Positions 24,536-34,600 of a DNA stretch of 37,540 nucleotides are shown here, piece by piece. How positions within the stretch are numbered: the stretch's first letter is position 1; each line of letters begins with the position of its first letter. Below the pieces are notes generated by a model, which was not told where the DNA came from, did not search any database, and was given only the letters and a program-made list of their open reading frames with translations. The position numbers were made by a program, and so were the translations under genes. Origin of the DNA: Pseudomonadales bacterium (lineage in GTDB: Bacteria > Pseudomonadota > Gammaproteobacteria > Pseudomonadales > Azotimanducaceae); NCBI GenBank assembly GCA_022827905.1, contig JAJEIQ010000023.1, forward strand, positions 1 to 37,540. Reading direction: 5' to 3'.

Positions 24536-24982
24536 GTGACCTTGGTAGTTGACGCGAGCGTCGCGGTCAAATGGCTGGTCGTGGAGGATGGCTCAACTGA
24601 CGCACGTGGTCTCATCGAACGGGGGGAGGAACTTCACGCCCCTCGCCTGCTCGCCTCTGAAGTAGCCAATGCGGTTTGGCGGAAGGTCCGACTCGGCCAA
24701 GTTGACCGCCACGCTGGCCCTCAGCTCATCGCTACCATGCAGGACATGCCGATCCGTTGGCACTCCGACGAGACGCTCTGCGCCGATGCGGCCCGACTCG
24801 CCATTACTCTCGACCGGCCCGTTTACGATTTGGTGTATCTCGCCTTGGCGCAGCGCCTAAGTGCTCGCGTCATAACCGCTGACCAGCGCTTCGCTAACGC
24901 GCTTGCCACGACCAACCATGGCGACCTCGTCGTAACGTTATCTGAATTGTCCTCGCGTCACTCAGCGGGCGTGTCGGGCTGA
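24536..24982 (+). CDS. VapC/FitB-like PIN-domain toxin
   Basis: A 148-residue PIN-domain ribonuclease starting at GTG. The four acidic residues that hold Mg2+ are visible: Asp6 (LVVDASVAVKW), Glu42 (LLASEVANAVW), Asp98 (PVYDLVYLALA) and Asp116 (ITADQRFANA). These toxins cleave tRNA or rRNA when the antitoxin is lost. All catalytic residues are intact, so the toxin should be active. Its 3' end overlaps the convergent giant membrane-protein gene tail-to-tail by 25 nt, leaving no room for a separate terminator. Confidence 0.9.
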   Translation: MTLVVDASVAVKWLVVEDGSTDARGLIERGEELHAPRLLASEVANAVWRKVRLGQVDRHAGPQLIATMQDMPIRWHSDETLCADAARLAITLDRPVYDLVYLALAQRLSARVITADQRFANALATTNHGDLVVTLSELSSRHSAGVSG

Positions 24983-27900
24983 TAGGGCTGACGCCTGTGC
25001 CACAAGCCATCCATCGAGAAGCACTGCCAGACCCAAGGCAGCCAGCGCAGCAGGGCGAAGCTCAGCCAGAGTGCCCACGCCAGAATCAGCGCCTTGTAGA
25101 TCCATAGCGGCATGGACCAAGCGGATGCCACCGGCAGCACCGACTCGCTGTGGCTGGCAAACCAATTCAGGCTGTTGCCCGCGGAGTTGGCGCCGGTGAC
25201 GTGCATGTTCGGGGTTCCCAGCAACCCGTCCGGCAAGGTCGCCACAAGCGCGGCCAAGGCGACTAAGGTCAGCACCGCGATGAGCACCTGAACGCCGTTG
25301 AATAGATCGGTCGGCAGATCGGCACGCCAGCGCTTGCGTGCTCCACAGGCCAGCAGCCAGGCGGCGACCAAGGCGAGCACCGGCCAACTGTAGGTGCTCA
25401 GCCCCAGGCCCAGCAACAGCCAGTGCCGGGTTCGCAAAGGCGTGAGGCCAACTCGCCCAAGCGCCAGGGCGACGAGGATTAGGGCAGCGAGCTCCGACCA
25501 ATACAGTACCGCGGGACCCAGGGGTGGGCCTTGGGTGGCCAGAAGCCAGCGGCTGTCCGGCAGACGCATTTGCAGGCTGATGTTGCCGGCCGGCGCACCC
25601 AGATCAACCGCAGGGGTCCCGGTTTGCAGGCCGGTCTCACCGTAGGTGCGCCAACCCAAATGAATGTCGTGCTCTCCCGGCAGGATGGGCAGGCTCAAAG
25701 CGCCGCCGTTGGCTTGAAACGGCTCGTGGTCCCCATCAATTTGCAAGCTGAGAACCTCCGCGCCCTCCGGCAGACGCACGGTGTGCTGCCCGCCTTGGGT
25801 GCTGCGGTAGTTCAGGACCAAGCTCGAAGTGCTCGACTGCTTGCCCTTGGCGACATCAAGAACCACGGCATCGAAAGCCAGCGTTGGTCCGGCGCTCGGT
25901 TCCGGCCGGGTCACATCGATCTTCAGGCTCTCCCCAGGGCGCGGGTGAAATTCGGCGACGTGCCACTCCGAAGCGCCATCCGAATCGATGCTCTCAGGGA
26001 CACCGGTGAACTCGGCGCGCCACGCGCTGCCGACCGCCGCCCGCCAGACTTCCCGCCAAGGTTGCCCGATGGCCGATTCGATCAACAGCGGCGACTGCTG
26101 CGGTAGAACGGACTCCCAGGAAACGCTGTGCTGCGCCGCTGCCATAGAGACTAGCAAACTGTCCCCGTCGCGGGTCAGGCCGGGGGTGGTGACGGATTCG
26201 CCCTCCATCAGCGGGACGTTCAGGGTCAATGCTCCTTCGGCCGGAGCGATGCGGCGCACCTCGGTCGTTACCCGCCAATCAAGGTCAAGTTCCAATGTCC
26301 GCTCGATCTCCACAAAGGTCGGAAAGCGGCTGCTCTCCCAAGTCGGCTGCCCGGAGTCCGAACCCGCCGCCTCGCGCACGCGGGTCAGGTGCAGCGAACC
26401 GGACAACAGCCGCCGATTCTCGATGCCGGCCAATTCCCAGCCGCTGGCGTTCGCCTCAACAGCCCGCGGCACCGCTGGAAAGGGTATTTCCAAGCTGTCG
26501 GCAGCCGACGTGGGACCGCTCACCTCGATGCTGCGGCGACCGGCCCGCACGTGCGCCCAAAGCGTGCCATCCGGCCTGCGCAGCACCTCGCCCGCCGCGG
26601 ACCCACCGAGCAGAACCGCAGCCGGGCGCCAGCCCGCCTCCGATCCCGGCAAGGGAACCGCCACGTCGGCCAGCGCATGCACCTCCAGCCGTATGTTGAC
26701 CGTATCCGCAGTGACGTTGATTCGCGCCGTAACCACTTCCGCACAGCGGGGCGCGCAATCGGGAGGCTCCAGGAGGCGTTCTTGCAGTTCAGTCAAGAGC
26801 TGCGGGTCCGGCAGGTCGGCCTCGGCTGGCGGCGCGCTGGACAGCAACGCGCCCAAGGATGCCGCCATCAGCAAACCGCTGGCCTTGGCGCGGCCGGGCA
26901 GCCATCGCTTCGGGAGGGTCAAGCGGCGCTTGAGCATCGCGGCGGCTAGCACGGCGGCAGAGGCCAGCAGCAGCAACACCTCCAGGAACCGCAGCGCGGT
27001 GACGAGCCAACGGGGCGCGACCACCAGCCGCACGCTCTGGCCAGCGTCCACCGGTCCGCTCCAAGTCAGTTCATGGCGGTTCCAACGCCACGCCGGCATG
27101 CCCGGCCCGGTCTGCACCATCGCATTGGCCAAGGTGCGCTCATAGCTCCGACGGGATGCCGCAGTGACGATGATCTCCTCAATTTCCGGCGCTTCCGACG
27201 CCGGACTGGACAAAGACCTCACCCTCTCCTCCACCCTTGCGGAGTCGCGGGATAAGCTAGGTTCGAATTCAGCAAAAGTCTCCTGCACCCAAGCATCCGG
27301 CTGCGGTTCGAGCTGCGGATAGATGGCGATGCGCAACTGGCCCGCCACAAAGGGCACCAACCATAGGACGAGCGCAACCGCGCTCACCGCCTGATAGACG
27401 AAGGCCGAGCGCCGCAACCGGCCCTCCGGCGCCACGCGCAGCAGGGCAATGGCGATGAGCAGGTTGAGCCACAACCAGGCGGACGCGTCGGCTTCGTGGT
27501 AGCTGAGGCCAACCGCAGCCAAGGCAACCACGCCGGCCATTGGCCCAAGCAGGCGCCAAGCGCCCAGGGTGATGATCGAGATCAGGAAGAAATCCAGCAG
27601 CCGCCACTGGCTCACCCAACTGCCGCGGGCAAGATCGGCGCCAGGCGCCGCCAACAGCTTGTAGCCCGGCGGCAGGTTCAGGCCGATGCCCACGGCGTCA
27701 AAGCGCGTGTTCCAGCCCGTGACCGGCATCCGGCCACCCCGCTCGACGCCGGCCAGCGATCGCATCCAGACATCTGGATGCCGCAGCTCGACGCCGGTCT
27801 GACCCTCTTCCACGCCCTCGGTGACCAGCAGGTGGTCGTTCCAGTCACGGGCACTCAGGAGCCGGTACGGCGGGGCCATGTCCAGCCGCCAGCCGCGGCG

Positions 27901-29022
27901 CATCCTGCCGCTGACCTCGTCGGCGGCCAAAAGGCCCGCCCCCTCGAAGTCCAGCCACATTTCACGGTCGAGCGTCAATTCGTTGTCAGCAGCACCGATG
28001 CCGCGGCTGCGTTCCGTGATGAGCAGCCGTTCCCCGGGACGCATGCGGAACGCGGCCAACTGCCGCCAGTCTATTGGCACGCCAACCTGCTCGGGCTGCA
28101 CGGTTGCCGGGCCTTCGGCTTGCGTCACCCGCTGGCGAACGTTCGGCCGGTAGCTCCAGATCTCGCTGTCCGGAAGGTTGTCTTCGCCCGCATCCAATCC
28201 GATGGCATCAAGCGCATCCCCGGCCCTTGCCGCCACTTCAATGCGCCACTCACCCGGCCGGACCTGTAGGCGCAGTTTGCCGTCTGATTCGAACCGGGCA
28301 GGCAGTTCGGCATCGAGCGCCAGCGGCACGAAACCCTCTGGCAACAGCGGGCCAAACAGTTCCTCACGAACCTCGCCGGACACGTCCACGAATAGGACGG
28401 TGGTCAGGCGCGTCGGCACATCGTCTTCGACCAATCGATAGATTTCCGTGCGCACGGCATTGCGTTGCGGGCGCTCCGCTTGCGCCTCGCCGAGAAAAAC
28501 CCCCTCCGCGGTCCGCGCGGGACGCGCGACCGGGCGCCCATCCACCCGAAGCGACAACAGCCCGCTGGGCGCCGGCAACGCCAAGACCCCCGGCCGCTCC
28601 GCCCACGCAAAGCGTCCGGACACCCGGTGCCGGCCTGGGCCAAGCCACAAACTGGGCGTGCCGCCGCGCAGCACCACCCGCACCGGCCGGTCGTTCGCGG
28701 TCACGCCTTCCGGCCAATGCGCCGCGTTGCCGGGCAGCGGCAGCCACTGTTCGCCGCCGTACAGCGTCCAGGCCTGATCGAACCGAGCCCCGTCCGAATC
28801 GACCCTCAGTTCAAGCTCCCCGGGCCAAGCGCAGACGAAGTCGGCTTCCTGAGACGCGCTGCGGTCAAACAAGAACGGGCATTGGCGATAGGCTTTGTCC
28901 TTGAGCACCCATTGCTGCCAGTCGCGCAACGTTTCCGGCACGGCCACTTCGGCCCCATGGACCGGGCACCACGCAAGCCAACCCAGCAATAGAAGCCATC
29001 GAAGCTGTTGAACATTGCCCAT
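24958..29022 (-). CDS. Giant exported multi-TM protein with internal duplication, unknown function
   Basis: About 1354 residues from ATG at 29022, where a Sec signal begins (MGNVQQLRWLLLLGWLAW...VHG); the open frame extends 42 codons upstream. Layout: signal; beta-rich extracytoplasmic region to about 470 with two Cys (about 50 and 65); roughly four helices (about 470-600); a loop with EIEEIIVTAASRR (613-625); one helix (about 670-697); a signal-like hydrophobic segment (about 712-733); a second beta-rich region starting with CAPRC (756-760); and about five helices from 1165 to near the end. The two beta-rich regions look like copies: Cys pair, then WLPLPG or AVPLPG, then SLWLGPGRHRVSG or LWAHVRAGRRSIEVSG. 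I recognise no family. Downstream it converges on the toxin gene; upstream it is divergent from the Rieske gene. Confidence 0.8.
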   Translation of the reverse strand: MGNVQQLRWLLLLGWLAWCPVHGAEVAVPETLRDWQQWVLKDKAYRQCPFLFDRSASQEADFVCAWPGELELRVDSDGARFDQAWTLYGGEQWLPLPGNAAHWPEGVTANDRPVRVVLRGGTPSLWLGPGRHRVSGRFAWAERPGVLALPAPSGLLSLRVDGRPVARPARTAEGVFLGEAQAERPQRNAVRTEIYRLVEDDVPTRLTTVLFVDVSGEVREELFGPLLPEGFVPLALDAELPARFESDGKLRLQVRPGEWRIEVAARAGDALDAIGLDAGEDNLPDSEIWSYRPNVRQRVTQAEGPATVQPEQVGVPIDWRQLAAFRMRPGERLLITERSRGIGAADNELTLDREMWLDFEGAGLLAADEVSGRMRRGWRLDMAPPYRLLSARDWNDHLLVTEGVEEGQTGVELRHPDVWMRSLAGVERGGRMPVTGWNTRFDAVGIGLNLPPGYKLLAAPGADLARGSWVSQWRLLDFFLISIITLGAWRLLGPMAGVVALAAVGLSYHEADASAWLWLNLLIAIALLRVAPEGRLRRSAFVYQAVSAVALVLWLVPFVAGQLRIAIYPQLEPQPDAWVQETFAEFEPSLSRDSARVEERVRSLSSPASEAPEIEEIIVTAASRRSYERTLANAMVQTGPGMPAWRWNRHELTWSGPVDAGQSVRLVVAPRWLVTALRFLEVLLLLASAAVLAAAMLKRRLTLPKRWLPGRAKASGLLMAASLGALLSSAPPAEADLPDPQLLTELQERLLEPPDCAPRCAEVVTARINVTADTVNIRLEVHALADVAVPLPGSEAGWRPAAVLLGGSAAGEVLRRPDGTLWAHVRAGRRSIEVSGPTSAADSLEIPFPAVPRAVEANASGWELAGIENRRLLSGSLHLTRVREAAGSDSGQPTWESSRFPTFVEIERTLELDLDWRVTTEVRRIAPAEGALTLNVPLMEGESVTTPGLTRDGDSLLVSMAAAQHSVSWESVLPQQSPLLIESAIGQPWREVWRAAVGSAWRAEFTGVPESIDSDGASEWHVAEFHPRPGESLKIDVTRPEPSAGPTLAFDAVVLDVAKGKQSSTSSLVLNYRSTQGGQHTVRLPEGAEVLSLQIDGDHEPFQANGGALSLPILPGEHDIHLGWRTYGETGLQTGTPAVDLGAPAGNISLQMRLPDSRWLLATQGPPLGPAVLYWSELAALILVALALGRVGLTPLRTRHWLLLGLGLSTYSWPVLALVAAWLLACGARKRWRADLPTDLFNGVQVLIAVLTLVALAALVATLPDGLLGTPNMHVTGANSAGNSLNWFASHSESVLPVASAWSMPLWIYKALILAWALWLSFALLRWLPWVWQCFSMDGLWHRRQPYQPDTPAE

Positions 29023-29162
29023 CCCGGCATCTTCACATTCTTCCCCTCGGTAGTAAACGCTTCGGCGCAGCGGCTCGGGGCGTCCCGCATTCTCCTTCCT
29101 CGAAAGCACCCAGACAATGTGAAACAATCGACTCTTTGCCCAACGCATCGGGAGGCTGCGGC

Positions 29163-30521
29163 ATGACCATTGAGGTGGTCAACCACACCGGGCGGGAAGT
29201 GGCCATCGCCAACTTCTCCAAGGAGCGCTACCTGTGCCCGGCCTACATGGACCGGGAATGGGAGCGCATCTGGCGGCGGACCTGGCTCCTGGCCGGGCTG
29301 GAAAGCGACCTTGCTGCGCCGGGGGACTTCTTCGTCTTCGACATGGGACGCGAGCAGATTCTCATCACCCGGGCGGCCGATGGCGATTTGCGGGCCTTCT
29401 ACAACGTCTGCCAGCATCGGGGCAATCGGCTGGTGGCCAAGGAGCGCGGCCAAGCCAGCAATTTCCGCTGCGCCTACCACGCTTGGACCTACGGCCTGGA
29501 CGGCGCCCTGAACGCGATTCCCTGCGAAGACCGCTTTCCCCAAGGCGTCCCACGCGGCGAGCGGGCCCTGCGCCCGGTCGCGGTGGATGTTTGGGATGGC
29601 TTCGTGTTCATCTGCATGGCCGGGAACCCCGTGCCGCTGTTGGACTTCCTTGGCCCGGTGACGGACTGGCTGGCCCCCTATCGGTTTCGCGACATGACCT
29701 TGGTGGAGGACCAGACCGTTCACCACCACTGCAACTGGAAGGCGGTGGTGGACAACTTCAGCGAGCTCTACCACGTGGATTTCCTGCACCCCCAGCACAA
29801 GCGCATGGTGGACTGCTGCAACGACACGGTGCACCTCTTCCCCGAGGGACATACCGGCTTGGCAGTGCGCGGGGCCACCGTCAACCCCCGCTTCCCCATC
29901 CCGGAGGAGCCCACCGACATCCAATCCGCCCAACTGCAGAGCTTAGGCCTGAATCCCGCCGATTTCCGGGGTCGAGTGCTCGAGGTGCGCGAAGCCGTGC
30001 AGCGGCGCAAACGCGAGGTGGGCCGGGACTACGGCTACGACTACAGCCGCTTCGCCGACGACCAACTCTCCGATGTCTGGCAGTACAACCTGTTCCCGAA
30101 CACCATCTTCTCCTTCACCCCGGAGCACTTGTGGATACTGCGCCCACGCCCCCACGCCACCGACCCGCAGCAATGTTGGTTCGACAAGATGAGCCTCGTG
30201 CTGCACGCCGATCCGAGCCTAGGCGGACAGACCCGGGGCATCGGCGGCCCGGCGCGGCACGGACACAACCTCACCGATGGTCGCAAGCCCGCCGACTACG
30301 TGCGTCCTGAGCGCGACCAGTTCGAGCACCACGCCATCCTCAGCGGCGAGAAGACCATGACCGACACCATCGACCAGGACATCGAACTGCTCGGCGGCGT
30401 TCAGGCCGGCATGGGGTCGGCGGGTTTCGACAGCGTTTGGTTGAATGACGACGAGCTCCGCGTTCAGCACTTCCACAATCAACTCGATGAGCGCATGAGG
30501 GACGGGTGCGAGTCTGGCTGA
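29163..30521 (+). CDS. Rieske non-haem iron oxygenase, alpha subunit
   Basis: A 452-residue ring-hydroxylating-type oxygenase. Start ATG at 29163 is fixed by GGGAGG 7 nt upstream. The Rieske 2Fe-2S site is Cys83-x-His85 (NVCQHRGNRL) and Cys103-x2-His106 (FRCAYHAW). The catalytic iron region is NFSELYHVDFLHPQH with His204 and His209. The residue bridging the two metal sites in neighbouring subunits is Glu201, not the usual Asp, as reported for quaternary-amine oxygenases such as CntA. No reductase or beta subunit is nearby. Its 3' end overlaps the RND adaptor gene by 16 nt, so it heads a six-gene overlapping operon. Confidence 0.9.
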   Translation: MTIEVVNHTGREVAIANFSKERYLCPAYMDREWERIWRRTWLLAGLESDLAAPGDFFVFDMGREQILITRAADGDLRAFYNVCQHRGNRLVAKERGQASNFRCAYHAWTYGLDGALNAIPCEDRFPQGVPRGERALRPVAVDVWDGFVFICMAGNPVPLLDFLGPVTDWLAPYRFRDMTLVEDQTVHHHCNWKAVVDNFSELYHVDFLHPQHKRMVDCCNDTVHLFPEGHTGLAVRGATVNPRFPIPEEPTDIQSAQLQSLGLNPADFRGRVLEVREAVQRRKREVGRDYGYDYSRFADDQLSDVWQYNLFPNTIFSFTPEHLWILRPRPHATDPQQCWFDKMSLVLHADPSLGGQTRGIGGPARHGHNLTDGRKPADYVRPERDQFEHHAILSGEKTMTDTIDQDIELLGGVQAGMGSAGFDSVWLNDDELRVQHFHNQLDERMRDGCESG

Positions 30522-31621
30522 CCGTCATCGCCGCCTGCTTCGCGGTCGCGGGAACGCTAGGCTGGTACAAGTACCAGCGCATCCAAGCCGGCATCGCCTT
30601 CGCCGCCGCCTTCCCGGAGCGGGTCGAAGCGGTGGAGGCGTTCACCGTCCTCGAGGAGCTTTGGCAGCCCACCACCCAAGTGATCGGCGAAGCGGTCGCC
30701 ATTCGCTCGGTGACCATCAAGGCGGAAATCGCCGGCACCATCGACGAGGTCGGCTTCACACCCGGCGCCACCGTCGAGACAGGCCAATTGCTGGCGCGGC
30801 TCGACAGCAGCGAGGAGCGTGCCCAACTGCAGGCCGCCCAAGCCGAGGCGAAGATCGCCCACCTGGAACTCGAACGCAGCCGCAAGCTGATCGCCGCCGG
30901 GCTCGGCGTGGTTGAAGACCAGGATCGAGCCGAAGCCCGTTTCGAGGCCGCGAACGCCGCCATCCGCCGATTGCAGGCCGTCATCGCCAAGAAAACCCTC
31001 AGGGCGCCGTTCGACGCCGCCGCCGGACTGCATGAACTCGATGTCGGGCAGTTCTTGGACAAGGGCGACGTGGTGGCCCGCCTGATCGGCACCGGCGAGC
31101 GCATCTGGATCGATTTCACCCTGCCCCAGGAGCAAGCCAACTTGGCGATTGGGGAGGCGGTCGAAGTCGCCCGCAGCCAAACCGCGGCCGCCATCACCCG
31201 CGCCGAAGTCATCGCCAAGGACAGTTTCGTCAACGAACTCTCGCGCAGCGTGCGCTATCGGGCATTGGCGGAGAACCAAACGCTGGGCGCGTCCCCTGGT
31301 GCCCTGGTGACGGTGCACGCGCCCCTGGGCGATCCGCAATCCGCCACCCTGGCGCCCGCTAATGCGGTGCGCCGGGACGCCTTTGGCGCCAAGGTGTTCG
31401 TGCTGCGGGAAGCGGAGGAAGGCGCCCCCGCCCCGGAACGGGCCGAACAGCGCATGGTCTCCCTCGGGCCGCAGCGTGGCGGCTTGGTGGTGATCGCTAC
31501 GGGGCTACGTCCGGGTGAGCGGGTGGTCGCCGACGGCGCCTTCAAGCTGCGTGACGGAGCTCTGGTCACTGCCGGTTCCTGGGATGCAAATAGTGCGCAA
31601 GGGGTATCTGGTGGCGGTTGA
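30506..31621 (+). CDS. RND efflux periplasmic adaptor (HlyD/AcrA family)
   Basis: A 371-residue membrane-fusion protein beginning with GTG at 30506 inside the end of the Rieske gene. N-terminal membrane anchor (LTVIAACFAVAGTLGWY), a split lipoyl domain (VTIKAEIAGTIDEVGF and GQLLARLDSSEERAQL, with KKTLRAPFDAAAGLHEL closing it), a short alpha-hairpin (about 110-165), a beta-barrel region (RIWIDFTLPQEQANL) and a membrane-proximal C-terminal domain (VVADGAFKLRDGALV). It bridges the pump to an outer-membrane channel; no TolC-like gene is in the window. The short hairpin resembles MexH/CusB-like adaptors more than AcrA. Confidence 0.9.
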   Translation: MRVWLTVIAACFAVAGTLGWYKYQRIQAGIAFAAAFPERVEAVEAFTVLEELWQPTTQVIGEAVAIRSVTIKAEIAGTIDEVGFTPGATVETGQLLARLDSSEERAQLQAAQAEAKIAHLELERSRKLIAAGLGVVEDQDRAEARFEAANAAIRRLQAVIAKKTLRAPFDAAAGLHELDVGQFLDKGDVVARLIGTGERIWIDFTLPQEQANLAIGEAVEVARSQTAAAITRAEVIAKDSFVNELSRSVRYRALAENQTLGASPGALVTVHAPLGDPQSATLAPANAVRRDAFGAKVFVLREAEEGAPAPERAEQRMVSLGPQRGGLVVIATGLRPGERVVADGAFKLRDGALVTAGSWDANSAQGVSGGG

Positions 31622-34600
31622 GACCAGCCTCGGCCAAGGCTCCGATGCCAACCTCGCCGTAGCCCAGGAACGGCCCCGATTCACGGATCTCTTCGTGCGC
31701 CGCCCGGTGCTGGCGGTGGTGATCTCCCTGAGCTTGGCGCTGATCGGCGTGCGCGTCGCCATGGACATGCCGGTGCAGCAGTACCCCACCATCGAAAGCG
31801 CCTCGCTGGTGATCAGCACACCCTATGTCGGCGCCTCCGCCGAGGTGGTGCAGGGCTTCATCACCGACCCCATCGAGCGGGTGGCGGCCACCATCCCCGG
31901 CGTTGACTACATCGCGTCCGAAACCCGGGCCGGGATGAGCCAGGTCACCGTGTTCCTGAAACTGAACGAGGACAGCGCCGACGCCTTGGCCGAGCTGTCC
32001 ACCCGACTCGGCCAGATTCGCTTTGAACTGCCCGAGGGCGCGGAGGATCCGGCAGTGGAAGTGCAGCGCGCCGACCGGCCCCAAGCCGGCTGGTATCTGG
32101 GCGTCAAGCTCAACGAACGCATGAGCCGCGCGGAACTGACCGACTACCTGCGCCGCGAGGTGGCTCCCCAGCTCGCCTCCATCCCCGGCGTCCAGCAGGT
32201 CTGGATGGGCGGCGGGCGGCTGCCGGCGATGCGCATCTGGCTGGACCCGGACCGCATGACGATGTTCAACGTCAGCACCGCCGACGTGGAGGCAGCGCTC
32301 CGGCGCAACAACATCATCGCCACCATCGGCCAGACCGAGAACGCCAACCAGCGCATCGACCTGCTGGTGAACACCTCGCTCACCCAAGTTGAGGAGTTCG
32401 AGCGCATGGTAGTCCGCGAGGCCGAGGGCACCCTGATCCGGATGCGTGACGTGGCACGGATCGAACTCGGCGAGGAGGAAGGCACCGACCTCGGCCGGCT
32501 GAACCAGCGCACCACGGTGTTCCTCGGCATCTTTCCGCTGCCGGGCGCCAATGAAATCGACATCGCCGACGCCCTCTACGTGGCCCTCGACGAGATCAAC
32601 GCCACCATGCCGGCCGGCCTGGAACTGGAAATCGGCGAGGACGTGACCGCCTACATGCGCAAGGCGCTGGCGGAAATCTTCACCACCTTGGCGGAGACCG
32701 TCATACTGGTTGGCTTGGTGGTGGTGGTGCTGATGGGTTCTGTGCGCACCGCGCTGGTGCCCTTGGTGACCATCCCCATCTCCCTGCTCGGCGCCGTCGC
32801 CGCCATGGCCTTGATGGGCTTCTCCTTCAACCTGCTCACGGTGCTGGCCATCGTGCTGTCGGTGGGCTTGGTGGTGGACGACGCCATCGTCATGGTGGAG
32901 AACGTCGCCCGCCACATGCGCGAGGGCGCCTCGCGCACCCAGGCGGCGCTGGCCAGCTCCCGGCAACTGGTGTCGCCGATCATCGCCATGACCCTGACCT
33001 TGGCGACGGTTTACGCGCCCATCGGCTTTCTGTCCGGCCTGACCGGCGTGCTGTTCAAGGAATTCGCCTTCACGCTGGCCGTGGCGGTGCTCATCTCCGG
33101 CATGGTGGCGCTCACCCTCTCGCCGATCATGAGCGCCTGGGTGGCACCGGAAAAGGGCCGTGAATCCACCATGACGCGGCGCGTCAACCACCTTTTCGAC
33201 GCCACCCGCCGGCTCTATCGCCGCCTGCTCGACGGGCTGTTGGCCAACAACGGCCCGGTGCTGTTCACCGCCGTCTTCTTCGCCTTGCTGGCCGCGCCCT
33301 TCTTCATGCTCTCGCAAAAGGAGCTCGCGCCCACCGAGGACCAGGGCGAGATCAACGTGGCCATCACGGCGCCCCCCGAGGCCTCCTTGGAGTACACCGA
33401 GCGCTACATGACCGACGTGGTGGATGCCATGGAAAGCCTGCCGGGCAGCGGCCTCATGTGGCAGATGGTGATGAACAACTTCGCCTTCGGCGGCATGAAG
33501 TTCGACGACTTCGATGACCGCGAGCTGAGCACCCAGGAAATGCTGCCCATGGCCTTCGGCGAACTTTCCGAAGTCACCGGCCTGACCGCCTTTCCGATAC
33601 TGCCGTCCGCCCTGCCGAGCGCCGGGCGCTTCGACATGGAGTTCGTGGTGCTCTCATCGGACAGCGCCGCGGAGATGCTCCCCTACGCCGACCGGCTCAT
33701 GGACCGGGCGCGGGAGACCGGCATCTTCCTGTTCGTCGATACGGACCTGCGCATCGACCTGCCCCAAGGCCGCTTCCTGGTGGACCGGGAGCGGGTGGCG
33801 GACCTCGGCATGGATCTGGCCGAAGTGAGCCGCCAGCTCGGCGCCTTCCTATCCGCCAACTACGTCAACCGCTTCGACCTCGACGGCACCGCCTACCGGG
33901 TCATCCCCATGATTGAGCGCACGGGACGCCCCGACCCGGACGCCCTGCTCGACATCAAGCTCAGAACGCCGAGCGGCGAAATGGTGCCCCTGTCCGCCCT
34001 CGCCCGCCTCGATGAAACCGTCGCGCCCCGGGTGCTGGCCAAGTTCCAGCAGAAGAACGCCTTCCGCATTCGCGGCGGCCTGATTCCCGGCCGCACCAAG
34101 GAGGAGGGCCTGCAGGCCATGGAGGCGCTGGCCGCTGAGATCCTGCCGCCCCACTACGCCATCGACTACGCCGGCGAGTCCCGCCAGTTGCGCCAGGAGG
34201 GCAGCACCCTGCTTGGCGTGCTCGGCATCTCGCTGGCCTTCGTGTTCATGGCCTTGGCAGTCCAGTTCAACAGCTTCCGCGATCCCCTCGTGGTGCTGCT
34301 CGGCTCCGCCCCGCTGGCGCTGTCAAGCGCTCTGCTGTTCACCTACCTGGACCTGACCACCATCAACACCTACACCCAGATCGGCCTCATCACCCTGGTC
34401 GGGCTGATCTCCAAGAACGCCATCCTGATCGTCGAATTCGCCCGTCAGTTGCAAGCCCAAGGCCTGGCCAAGCTGGAAGCCATCAAGGGCGCCGCCGAAA
34501 CCCGCCTGCGCCCGGTGCTGATGACCGCCGGCGCCACCGTGATGGGGCACATGCCCTTGGTGTTCGTCACCGGCCCCGGTGCCGAGGCCCGCAACAGCAT

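Noticed and set aside
25988-27145. 385-codon open frame on the plus strand
   Set aside because: Antisense to the giant membrane protein; Ser/Arg/Pro-rich with no start context or family signature.
31566-33317. 583-codon open frame on the minus strand
   Set aside because: It lies wholly antisense to the RND pump gene, is rich in His/Gln/Gly/Ala with no domain-like order, and is what high-GC coding DNA produces in an opposite frame.
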